In this document: positions 36,620 to 45,226 of the stretch, piece by piece
Numbering within the stretch: the first letter of the stretch is position 1
Layout: the number at the start of each line of letters is the position of its first letter
From: Gammaproteobacteria bacterium
Lineage (GTDB): Bacteria > Pseudomonadota > Gammaproteobacteria > Steroidobacterales > Steroidobacteraceae
Length of the DNA: 64,000 nucleotides
Reading direction: 5' to 3'
NCBI GenBank assembly: GCA_016882265.1
Contig: VGVB01000003.1
Location: forward strand, 38,440 to 102,439
The notes under the pieces: model-generated
What the model was told of the DNA's origin: nothing
Seen by the model: the letters and a program-made list of their open reading frames with translations, nothing else
Database searches by the model: none
Position numbers and translations under genes: made by a program

Positions 36620-38799
36620 GCCTGTTCTCTCCTGGCTTCGCCGGCGCGCGCGTCCCGGGCGACCGCCGGCAGGAATACAGTAATACGCGCGCCGCCGCCG
36701 GGAGCGTTGGCGAGCTCGACGTGACCGCCGTGTTCCTCGACGATCCGGCGCACGATCGCCAGCCCCAGCCCGGTCCCCTTCGCCTTGCTGGTGACGTACG
36801 GGTCGAAGGCCTGCGCGGCCAGGCCGGGCTGGAAACCGGGTCCATTGTCGGTGACGGTCAGCAGGATCTGGTCTCCGGTGCGGCGGGTCTCGATCATGAT
36901 GAAAGGATCCGCGCGCCCGTCGAGCGCCTCGAGCGCGTTGGTCAGCAGATTGTTCAGAAGCTGGCGGATCCGGCCACGATCGGCGGCCAGCGTCGCCGCC
37001 TCCCGGTCGAGCCGCAGGCCGAAGGCGACGCGGGGATCCTGCGCGTGAAAGAGATCAGTCACCTGGCGGATCATCGCGGCCAGGTCGAACTCGGCGATCT
37101 GCATCTGCGGCGCCCGGGCGTACTCGCTGAAGGCCGCGACCATCTGCTTCATCGCCTCGACCTGCTGCACGATCGTGTGGGTCGCGCGGTCGAGCAGCTC
37201 GGCCTGCGGCGGCGTCAGCCCGTCGTGGAGCTTGCGCCGCAGCCGCTCCGCCGAAAGCTGGATCGGCGTCAGCGGGTTGCGGATCTCGTGGGCGAGGCGT
37301 CGCGCCACTTCGCCCCAGGCCGCCTCGCGCTGGGCCTGCAGCAGCGCGGTGATCTCGTCGAACACCAGCACGTAACCGCCGCCCGCGGCACCGCTGCCCG
37401 GCAGGGTCGCGCAGGCGCAGACCAGTTCGCGGCGCGAGGATTCGCCGCGCAGCGTGAGCTGCTCGCGCCAGTCGCCGCCGCCGGCCTGCAACTGCGCCTG
37501 CACGAAATCCAGAAGCTGCGCGAGCACGGGGTGGCCACTGGCCAGCTCGGCCAGCGGCCGGCCGGCGACACCGCTGAAATCCACGCCGAGAATCTGCCCG
37601 GCTGCCGCGTTCGCGACCCGGACCCGCAGGTCCGGCTCCAGCGAAATGACGCCGCTGGTCAGGCGCGCGAGCACCGCGGCCAGCGCGGCGCGCTCGTCCT
37701 CGACCGCGGCGCGGCTGCGCTGCGCCTCCTCGCGCGCCCGGGCCAGGCGCACGGTCATGTCGTTGAACGAGGTCACCAGGTAGCCGACTTCATCATGCGA
37801 GGCCCGCGCCAGGCGCGTGTCGAAATCACCCTTGGCCACGGCACGCGTGCCGGCGATCAGGTCCTGCACCGGCCGCACCAGCCGCTGCGAGAAATACAGC
37901 GCGCCGTACAGCGCCGCGAGCAGCGCGAGCAGCAGCACCAGCGACAGCGTCAGTACGAACGATACCTTCAGCGGCTCGCGCAGGAATGACAGCCGGCCAT
38001 ACTCCTGGTAGGCCCCCTGCACGGTCTCGGCCAGTTCGGCGAGCCGCTGCGGCACCGGGTAGGTCGCGATCAGCAGGCGCGGCCCCGGCCGGCCGGCGCC
38101 GGAGCCGAGCGCGGTCGCCACGCGGATCAGGTAGCCGTCGCTGGCCGGCTCGAGGCTGACGTACGGCCGCCCCTGCCGGACCTGCAGCAGCAACTCCTCA
38201 CCGGCCACGGCCGGCAGGCCGTGCTGCAGGCTGGCGGTGCTGTAGGCCTCGGGCTGGCCGCCCGGCGCGGCCACGATCAGTTCCTCGGCACCGGACAGGC
38301 GGCGATGACCATCGAGGGCCGCGACCAGCGGCAGTCCACGCATCTCGTCCAGCTCGTCGGCGATGCGCGTCGTGCGCTCGGTGACCTCGCGCATGCGCAG
38401 GTCGAGCGCCGCGCGTGACAGGCCGAGTGCATCGCTGAGCCCCTGGCGCACTTCGGCATGGAACCAGCTATCGATGCCGCGGGTCAGGAACAGCACCGAG
38501 AACGTGAACACGACCAGCAGCGGCGCCACCGCGAGCCCGGTGAACATCAGCATGGTCCGGCCGCGCAGCCGCGAACCGGGGATATGCTGGCGCCAGTCAG
38601 CGACGAAGCCGGCAAGCTGCCGGCCGATCAGCGTGATCAGTGCGACCACGCCGATGGCGTTGACCAGCAGGATCCACGGCTGCCACTCGTCGAAGCGGCG
38701 CGAACCATCGGACACCAGCGCCAGCAGTCCGAGTGCGGTAACCCAGGCGACGATGCCCGCCGCGACCCCCGCCGGCAGCAGCCAGCGCCAGCGCGTCAT
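36616..38799 (-). CDS. ntrY: NtrY-like sensor histidine kinase
   Basis: The product is 727 residues from the ATG at 38799. About three N-terminal membrane helices precede a periplasmic sensor (about residues 110-280) and another helix (LTLSLVLLLALLAALYGALY). Next come a HAMP domain (VQDLIAGTRAVAKGDFDTRL) and a PAS domain. HisKA has the phospho-histidine in VARRLAHEIRNPLTPIQLSA. The ATPase has NNLLTNALEAL, DNGPGF and KGTGLGLAIVRRI. It should phosphorylate the adjacent NtrX. The stimulus is not evident; family members respond to nitrogen, redox or envelope cues. Confidence 0.92.
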
Positions 38800-39368
38800 G
38801 GCCGCACCGTCCACGTGTACCACTCGGTGGCCTGGCTGAAGCTGCGCCAGAACAACAGCAGGCGCACGGCTGCCGGCACGTCGCCAACGTCGATGATCGC
38901 GCGGACGCGCACGTCGAAGCGCTCAGCCGGCGGGAGCTGACTCGTGGCCGCCAGCGGCAGCACGCCGGGCCGGGCGAGCGCCGCCAGCGCCTCGTCGGCC
39001 GAAGTAAAGCTGGCCGCCGTGGCCGAGCCGGGTTCGCTGACGACATAGCGGTTGGCCAGCGCGTCAAAGCCGAGCTGCCATTGCCGTTCGAGCACCGCGA
39101 CCTTTTCGTCGGGCAGCAGGCGCCGGGCCGAGTGGGCCTCGGCCTCGAGACGCAGCGTCAGCGGAATGCCCTCGTGCAGCGCCGCGAGCGCCGCCTCACC
39201 GAGCTCGAGATCGAGGCTGACCTGGAGCTGCCACTGGTCGCCGGTCAGCTCGACAAAGGCGTTACGCACCGCAAACCGTTCCGGGCCTTCGGCGCCCGCC
39301 TGGCCGCCATGCAGCAGCGGGCCCAGCAGCAGTGCCAGGCTGAGCAAAGCGGGCTGTGGCCAACGCAT
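38796..39368 (-). CDS. DUF4390 secreted protein
   Basis: The product is 190 residues from the ATG at 39368. A signal peptide (LSLALLLGPLLHGGQAGA) is followed by a beta-rich domain reading RNAFVELTGDQWQLQVSLDL and ending LLLFWRSFSQATEWYTWTV. DUF4390 genes sit next to ntrY in many beta- and gammaproteobacteria, so the protein may feed a periplasmic cue to NtrY; that is inference. It overlaps ntrY (ATGA) and follows rsmB by 19 nt. Confidence 0.85.
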   Translation of the reverse strand: MRWPQPALLSLALLLGPLLHGGQAGAEGPERFAVRNAFVELTGDQWQLQVSLDLELGEAALAALHEGIPLTLRLEAEAHSARRLLPDEKVAVLERQWQLGFDALANRYVVSEPGSATAASFTSADEALAALARPGVLPLAATSQLPPAERFDVRVRAIIDVGDVPAAVRLLLFWRSFSQATEWYTWTVRP

Positions 39369-39387
39369 CCGCAACACGCCGGTCCCC

Positions 39388-40716
39388 TCAGGCCCGCTTC
39401 GCCAGGCAGGCGTAGTAGAAGCCATCGGCGTCGGCCGCGCCGCAGGGCAGGGCAAACCCCGGCCCCGGCCCCTGCACCGGCGCGGAGCCGGGCAATGCAA
39501 GCCTAGCAGATCGGCTGCAATCCTTCGCCCGCGGCTCCCCCTCGAGGAACGCACGTACGACCGCGGTGTTTTCCGCCGCCAGCAGCGAACAGGTGACGTA
39601 GAGCAGCCGCCCGCCCGGCGCCAGGACCTGGAATCCCGCCGCCAGCAGCTCGAGCTGCCGCGCCGCGAATCGGGGGATGTCGTCCGGCCGGCGCAGCAGC
39701 CTGATGTCCGGATGCCGGCGGATCACACCGGTCCCGGAACACGGGACATCCAGCAACACCCGGTCGAACGGCCGGCCGTCCCACCAGGCGCCGGTGTCGG
39801 CAGCGCTCGCAATCCGCACCTCCGCGTGCAGCCCGAGACGGTCGAGATTCTCGTGGATCCGCCCCGCGCGACCGGCGTCGACGTCGAGCGCGACGACGGC
39901 GGCCAGTGCCGGCTCCCGCTCCAGCAGGTGACAGGTCTTGCCACCCGGCGCTGCACAGGCATCGAGCACCCGGAGTCCGGGCCTGAGGTCGAGGCAGTCC
40001 GGCACGAGCTGGGCAGCCAGGTCCTGCACCGAGACATCGCCGGCGGCGAACCCGGGCAGCGCCGCGATGTCGACGGGCTCGACGAGTCGCAGGGCTTCGG
40101 GCGCGATCGGACTCGGCTCGGCAGCCTGTCCCGCCGCGACGAGGCGCGCCAGGTAGTCCTCCCGGCTGCCGCGGCGCAGGTTGACCCGCAACCACATCGG
40201 CGGCTCGAGGTTGGCAGCGGCCACGATCTGCGGCCACTGGCCGGGCCAGTCGCGGGCCAGGGCATCGAGCAGCCAGGCAGGATGGGCGTGGCACGCGGTC
40301 GGCTCGGCCCGCGCCGCGGCCAGGATCGCCGCCGACTCCCGTTGGAAGCGGCGGAGCAGTGCATTGATGAAGCCGGCAGCCCGCGGCCGCTGCAGGAGCC
40401 GGGTCGCCTCGACCGTCTCGGCGACCGCGGCGTGCTCGGCGGTCGCCCCGTGTGCGAGCTGGTACAGGCCGACCAGTGCCAGCGCACGGACCACCGGTTC
40501 GACCGGGGTCTTCGGCCGGTCCAGCAATTTCCGCAGGCAGCCGTCGAGCTCGAAATACCAGCGTACCGTGCCGAAGGCGAAGGCCTGGACGGCGGGCCGG
40601 CAAGCTGCCGGTCCGAGCGCCGGGTCCGCCAGCGCCGACTCCAGTGTCCGGCCTTCGCTGGCGACCGCGGCAACCACCCGCGCCGCAGCCGCGCGAATCC
40701 CTGCCGACGCACTCAT
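39388..40716 (-). CDS. rsmB: 16S rRNA (cytosine-967-C5) methyltransferase
   Basis: The 442-residue enzyme has a NusB-like N-terminal domain (residues 1 to about 135, FGTVRWYFELDGCLRKLLDR) and a Rossmann methyltransferase domain. The SAM motif is VLDACAAPGGKTCHLLE. The two cysteines of the RNA m5C mechanism are in LLDVPCSGTGVIRR and LYVTCSLLAAEN. It methylates C967 of 16S rRNA with SAM. The ATG at 40716 overlaps the fmt stop, as in the common def-fmt-rsmB operon. Confidence 0.95.
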   Translation of the reverse strand: MSASAGIRAAAARVVAAVASEGRTLESALADPALGPAACRPAVQAFAFGTVRWYFELDGCLRKLLDRPKTPVEPVVRALALVGLYQLAHGATAEHAAVAETVEATRLLQRPRAAGFINALLRRFQRESAAILAAARAEPTACHAHPAWLLDALARDWPGQWPQIVAAANLEPPMWLRVNLRRGSREDYLARLVAAGQAAEPSPIAPEALRLVEPVDIAALPGFAAGDVSVQDLAAQLVPDCLDLRPGLRVLDACAAPGGKTCHLLEREPALAAVVALDVDAGRAGRIHENLDRLGLHAEVRIASAADTGAWWDGRPFDRVLLDVPCSGTGVIRRHPDIRLLRRPDDIPRFAARQLELLAAGFQVLAPGGRLLYVTCSLLAAENTAVVRAFLEGEPRAKDCSRSARLALPGSAPVQGPGPGFALPCGAADADGFYYACLAKRA

Positions 40717-41657
40717 GCCGCGCCGAGCACCTGTCCGACCAGCGCCCGCGAGCGCGCGAACTCCGCGGCCGCCATCGGCCGTCCGCCGGCCGCCTGCAGC
40801 CGCTCGATGGCGAGGGCCGCCGCGCCGGTCATCACGACGATCCCATCGGCGCCGGCGTCGAGGACGGTCCCAGGCGTCGGGCCGGGCGGGGCGTCCACGA
40901 CCCGCGCCGCCTGAATCCGAAGCTGGGCACCCGCATAGATCGCTTCCGCGACCGGCCAGGGATTGAACGCCCGCACCCGGCGCTCGATGAGCACAGCGGG
41001 CCACCGCCAGTCGATCCGCGCCTCCGCCTTGCCGACGCGCGGCGCCAGTGTGACGCGTGCCGGATCCTGCGCCGCGAACGTGGCGGTTCCCGCGGCCAGT
41101 GCATCGAGCGCGGGCAGGATCAGCCGCGCGCCGACGTCAGCCAGACGATCGAGCAGTTCGCCCGCAGTCTCGCGGGCGCCGATCGGCGTGGCTTCGGCCA
41201 GCAGCACCGGGCCGGTGTCGAGCCCCTCCTCCATGCGCATGATGCTGACGCCGGTCGCCGCGTCACCGGCCTCGATCGCCCGCTGGACCGGCGCCGCGCC
41301 GCGCCAGCGCGGCAGCAGCGAAGCATGGATGTTGATGCAGCCGAGACGGGGCGTCGCCAACACCGCTCGCGGCAGCAGCAGACCGTACGCGACGACGACC
41401 AACACGTCCGGCGCCTGGCTGGCGAGTCCGGCCTGTACCTGCGGATCACGCAGCGTGAGCGGCTTCTCCACCGGCAAACCGAGGGTCGTCGCGCGCTGCG
41501 CGACCGGGCTCGCTGTCAGGTGCCGCCCGCGCCCGGCGGGACGGTCCGGCTGGGTGTACACGGCGACCAGCCGATGCCTCGAGGCGGCGATGGCCTCGAG
41601 TGCCGGCAACGCGAAGGCCGGGGTGCCGGCGAACGCGACCGCCAGGGCGCTGGTCAC
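40713..41657 (-). CDS. fmt: Methionyl-tRNA formyltransferase
   Basis: The product is 314 residues from a GTG at 41657 (VTSALAVAFAGTPAFALPAL). It formylates Met-tRNAi using 10-formyl-THF. The formyltransferase signature GCINIHASLLPRWRGAAPVQ contains the Asn/His catalytic pair. TGVSIMRMEEGLDTGPVL completes the domain, with Asp in LDTGPV. The C-terminal tRNA-binding domain spans about residues 205-314. It begins 14 nt after the def stop, and its stop overlaps rsmB. Confidence 0.95.
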   Translation of the reverse strand: MTSALAVAFAGTPAFALPALEAIAASRHRLVAVYTQPDRPAGRGRHLTASPVAQRATTLGLPVEKPLTLRDPQVQAGLASQAPDVLVVVAYGLLLPRAVLATPRLGCINIHASLLPRWRGAAPVQRAIEAGDAATGVSIMRMEEGLDTGPVLLAEATPIGARETAGELLDRLADVGARLILPALDALAAGTATFAAQDPARVTLAPRVGKAEARIDWRWPAVLIERRVRAFNPWPVAEAIYAGAQLRIQAARVVDAPPGPTPGTVLDAGADGIVVMTGAAALAIERLQAAGGRPMAAAEFARSRALVGQVLGAA

Positions 41658-41671
41658 GGCGGCTGGGACCG

Positions 41672-42214
41672 TCAGATCGCCGGCACGCGGGCCGGCGCTG
41701 TGGACTGCCCGTCGGCGCGCTGGCGCCGCTCCTTCTCCAGCCGGATGCGCACCCGCTGGCGCTTCAGCTCCGACAGGTAATCCACGAACAGGCGGCCATC
41801 GAGATGATCGATCTCGTGCTGTACGCACACCGCGAGCAGGCCGGACAGCTCTTCCTCGAAGGGCCGTCCGTCGCGCCCGAGTGCGCGGACCCGGATGCGC
41901 TCCGCGCGCTCAACCTCGTCGTAGTAACCCGGCACCGACAGGCAGCCCTCCTGGCCGGTGATCGCGCCTTCCCGGTGCAGGATCTCGGGATCGATGAACA
42001 CGCGCGGGTCGCTGCGCTCGCCGGAAACGTCGACCACCAGCAGGCGCCGGTGGACGTCGACCTGCGTCGCGGCGAGGCCAATGCCGTTCGCCGCGTACAT
42101 CGTCTCGAACAGGTCATCGACCAGCCGCAGCAGACCGGCGTCCACCCGTTCCACGGGAACGGCCCGGGTCCTCAGGCGGGGGTCCGGATACTCCAGGATT
42201 GTGAGGCGCGTCAT
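41672..42214 (-). CDS. def: Peptide deformylase
   Basis: The 180-residue metalloenzyme removes formyl from nascent proteins. All three motifs are present: [21 protein letters not shown] (Cys ligand) and [14 protein letters not shown] (two His ligands and the catalytic Glu). It is divergent from the LysM gene across about 160 bp. It is first in the def-fmt-rsmB-DUF4390-ntrY-ntrX string. Confidence 0.96.
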   Translation of the reverse strand: MTRLTILEYPDPRLRTRAVPVERVDAGLLRLVDDLFETMYAANGIGLAATQVDVHRRLLVVDVSGERSDPRVFIDPEILHREGAITGQEGCLSVPGYYDEVERAERIRVRALGRDGRPFEEELSGLLAVCVQHEIDHLDGRLFVDYLSELKRQRVRIRLEKERRQRADGQSTAPARVPAI

Positions 42215-42374
42215 GCGTCCGAAACCGTCAGTGCGTGTATCCGACTGAAAAATACTGGTAAAGTTCGTCGCGGCATCGACTCACGCCGGCGTCCGGCTCC
42301 AGCCCATTGGCCCGCCGGATGCGCCGGGAGTATACGATTCCCCGGGTCGCCCCGGCAGTCATGGAGCAATGCGC

Positions 42375-43469
42375 ATGACCTCCTTCCGATCGATCGGCTC
42401 CCGCCGTTCACTCCTGGCCACAACTGTGCTCCTCGCGACCCTCGCCGCCGGGTTCGGTGCCGTCGTGGGCCCGGCCAGCGGGCAGACACAGGGCATCGAC
42501 CGCAGTGTCGTGCCGCTCGCCGCCGATGCACCCGAACGCTACGTCGTGCAGCCCGGCGATACGCTGTGGGACATCTCGGCGCGGTTTCTGCGCGATCCGT
42601 GGTACTGGCCGGAGGTCTGGTACGTCAATCCGCAGGTCGCGAATCCGCACCTGATCTACCCCGGTGACGTGCTCGCGTTGATCTGGGTGGACGGCCGCCC
42701 GCGGCTCGTGCTCGAGCGCGGCGGGCCGCTGCGCCTGTCGCCGCGGGTGCGGGCCGAGCCGCTATCCGAGGCGATTCACGCGATCCCGTACGATCGCATC
42801 GCCGCCTTCATGTCGCGCCCGACCGTGCTGGCGAAGGAGCAGGTCGTGGGCGCACCGTACGTGGTGCGCGGGCGTGACGACCGCCTGATCTCGGCGACCG
42901 GCGACGACCTGTACGTGCGGCGCTTCGGCCGGCCGCAGCCCGGCAGTCGCCACAATGTGTACAACGTCGGTGCCGAGCTGCGCGATCCCGACGACGGCAA
43001 CGTGCTGGGCTACCAGGGCCTGTTCACCGCGCAGGCGGACGTGACCCGGCCAGGCGATCCGGTGACCGTGCGCATCGTGAGTTCGGCGCGCGAGACGCTG
43101 GAAGGCGACATCCTGCTGCCCGACGTCGTGGATGTGCCGATGGACTTCATCCCACGCCCGCCGCCGGCCCAGGTGGCGGGCTCGATCATGTCGGTCGTCG
43201 ACGAACGCTCAGTCGTCGCCGAGAACGACATCCTGATCATCAACCGCGGTTCGCGCCATGGACTCAAGCCAGGACACGTGCTCGCCATCTGGGAAGCCGG
43301 CCAGCAGGTCCGCGACCGGACCAAGCACCGGGAATCCGGCAAGGTCGAACTGCCGGATGAGCGCAACGGCCTGTTCATGGTGTTCAAGACCTTCGACCGG
43401 ATGAGCTACGGGCTGGCGCTCGAGGCCAGCCGCGAGATCCACGTCGGCGACACCGTTCGCGCGCCCTGA
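42375..43469 (+). CDS. LysM peptidoglycan-binding secreted protein
   Basis: The protein is about 364 residues. It has a signal peptide (SLLATTVLLATLAAGFGAVV) and one LysM domain (YVVQPGDTLWDISARFLRDP, residues about 56-105). A long domain of unknown fold follows, with a PGDPVTVRIVSSARETLEGD region. A GGAG 8 nt upstream favours the ATG at 42375 over one 6 nt earlier. The gene sits beside dprA in many gammaproteobacteria. It probably binds the cell wall; no catalytic domain is visible. Confidence 0.9.
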   Translation: MTSFRSIGSRRSLLATTVLLATLAAGFGAVVGPASGQTQGIDRSVVPLAADAPERYVVQPGDTLWDISARFLRDPWYWPEVWYVNPQVANPHLIYPGDVLALIWVDGRPRLVLERGGPLRLSPRVRAEPLSEAIHAIPYDRIAAFMSRPTVLAKEQVVGAPYVVRGRDDRLISATGDDLYVRRFGRPQPGSRHNVYNVGAELRDPDDGNVLGYQGLFTAQADVTRPGDPVTVRIVSSARETLEGDILLPDVVDVPMDFIPRPPPAQVAGSIMSVVDERSVVAENDILIINRGSRHGLKPGHVLAIWEAGQQVRDRTKHRESGKVELPDERNGLFMVFKTFDRMSYGLALEASREIHVGDTVRAP

Positions 43470-43578
43470 TCCCGGCCGCGCGGCCGGCGGAAAACTGCTC
43501 GTTCCCACCGCCTGATCGCCGGGTCCGCGCCCGGCGCGGGCCCGATCATGGGTCCGTTCGGGTCGGGGGAGCGGAACC

Positions 43579-44670
43579 ATGGATGGGGATCGGGAACAGC
43601 TTCGCGCCTGGCGTTCCGTCTGGCTGCGTCTCGCGCGCCGGCCACGCCTCGACGCCGCCCAGGCCCTCGCGCTGCTCGCCGCCGCCGGTGATCCGGCGCG
43701 GATCGCACTGCCGGCTGCGGCGGATGGCCCCGCCCTCGAGGCCGACCTGCGCTGGCTCGAAGGCCCCGCCCGCCACCTGCTGGCCGCGGGCGATCCGCGC
43801 TACCCGCGCCAGCTCGGCGAACTCCGCGGTGCGCCGCCGGTGCTGTTCGTCGACGGCGACCCGGACTGGCTCGCACTGCCGCAGATCGCGATCGTCGGCA
43901 GCCGCAATGCCTCGGCGGCCGGGCGCGAGACTGCCTTCGAGTTCGCGGCCAGCCTCGCCGCGGCGGGACTGGTCGTCACCAGCGGCCTCGCTGCCGGGAT
44001 CGATGCGGCGGCACACAGCGGCGCGCTGGCCGCCGGCGGCGCGACGATCGCGGTCTGCGGTACCGGGCTCGATCGGGTCTATCCCGCCGCACACGCGGGT
44101 CTCGCGGCGCGCATCGCGGCCCGCGGCGCGCTGGTCTCGGAGTTCCCGGTCGGCACTCGGCCGCTGCCGGAGAACTTCCCGCGTCGCAACCGCCTGCTGT
44201 CGGGCCTGGCCCGCGGTGTGCTGGTCGTCGAAGCGGCGGCGCGCTCCGGCTCGCTGATCACGGCGCGGCTGGCCGGAGAACAGGGCCGCGACGTGATGGC
44301 GATTCCCGGTTCGATTCACGATCCGCTGGCGCGCGGCTGTCACCGGCTGATCCGGGACGGGGCCGCGCTGATCGAGACGCCCGCCGACGTGCTCGAAGTG
44401 CTCGGCATCCCGGCGCTGCCGCCCGAGGGGCGACCGGCGACGCAAGGCCCGGATCGGCCGGAGATTTCTGCTCCGACGTTGGACAGCGCCGGGGAAATGC
44501 TGTTGAATGCGCTCGGCTTCGGTCCGGCGGACATCGACAGACTGGTCGCGCGGACGGGTTGTCCGGCCCACATCGTCGTGTCGTTGCTTCAGTTGCTCGA
44601 GCTGCGCGGACTGGTCGAGTCGCTTCCCGGCGGGCGGTACCGCCGGCTCCCCGCGAGGCAGTCGCCATGA
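43579..44670 (+). CDS. dprA: DNA processing protein DprA (Smf)
   Basis: The 363-residue protein protects incoming single-stranded DNA and loads RecA during transformation. It has an N-terminal SAM-like part and a Rossmann domain with IAIVGSRNASAAGRETA, VVTSGLAAGIDAAAHSGAL, VCGTGLDRVYP and NFPRRNRLLSGLARGVLVVE. A winged-helix C-terminus (GFGPADIDRLVARTGCPA) completes it. GGGGGAG precedes the ATG. Its stop overlaps smg by 4 nt. Other competence genes are not in this window. Confidence 0.94.
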   Translation: MDGDREQLRAWRSVWLRLARRPRLDAAQALALLAAAGDPARIALPAAADGPALEADLRWLEGPARHLLAAGDPRYPRQLGELRGAPPVLFVDGDPDWLALPQIAIVGSRNASAAGRETAFEFAASLAAAGLVVTSGLAAGIDAAAHSGALAAGGATIAVCGTGLDRVYPAAHAGLAARIAARGALVSEFPVGTRPLPENFPRRNRLLSGLARGVLVVEAAARSGSLITARLAGEQGRDVMAIPGSIHDPLARGCHRLIRDGAALIETPADVLEVLGIPALPPEGRPATQGPDRPEISAPTLDSAGEMLLNALGFGPADIDRLVARTGCPAHIVVSLLQLLELRGLVESLPGGRYRRLPARQSP

Positions 44671-45140
44671 AGGAAGGCGTTCTCGACATCCTGATCGATC
44701 TGTTCGAGGACTTCCTGGACGCCGACCTGGACAGCGCGCCGGATCGCGACTCGCTGCGCCGCGAGCTGGAACGGGCGGGCTATCCGGAGGCCGACGTCGA
44801 GCGCGCGCTGTGCTGGATCGAGGGTCTGGCCGAGGCCACCGGCGACGGTGCCGTGGGTGGCACGCAACGCACGATCCGCATCTTCAGCGGCCACGAGCAG
44901 ATACGGCTCGACACGGACGTGCGCGGCTATCTGCTGCACCTGGAGAACCTCGGCATCCTGTCGGCGGCGCAACGGGAACTGGTGATCGACCGGCTGCTCG
45001 CGCTGGAGGGCGAGGATCTGGACATCGCGCAGTTGAAGTGGGTGGTGCTGATGGTGCTGTTCAGCCAGCCCGGCGAAGAAGTCGCCTACCAGCGCATGGA
45101 AGACCTCGTGTTCGACGAGGAGCGCGGGGCGATGCACTGA
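44667..45140 (+). CDS. smg: Smg (DUF494) family protein
   Basis: The 157-residue protein matches Smg. It has MKEGVLDILIDLFEDFLDAD at the start and RIFSGHEQIRLDTDVRGYLL and LDIAQLKWVVLMVLFSQPGE later. The position between dprA and topA is the usual one. The role is not established. It is cytoplasmic, acidic and helical. It overlaps the dprA stop by 4 nt. Confidence 0.93.
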   Translation: MKEGVLDILIDLFEDFLDADLDSAPDRDSLRRELERAGYPEADVERALCWIEGLAEATGDGAVGGTQRTIRIFSGHEQIRLDTDVRGYLLHLENLGILSAAQRELVIDRLLALEGEDLDIAQLKWVVLMVLFSQPGEEVAYQRMEDLVFDEERGAMH

Positions 45141-45226
45141 GCGGCGCCAGCACCGGACGTCCGCGCAGCCGCGGCCCGGACCGCGGCTGCCGCGTTTCCG
45201 GGGACCGCTAACCCCGGCAGGATGGA

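Noticed and set aside
43470..43578. GC-rich inverted sequence between the LysM and dprA genes as a terminator
   Set aside because: There is no T-run and the stems are short. The sequence more likely just carries the dprA ribosome-binding site.
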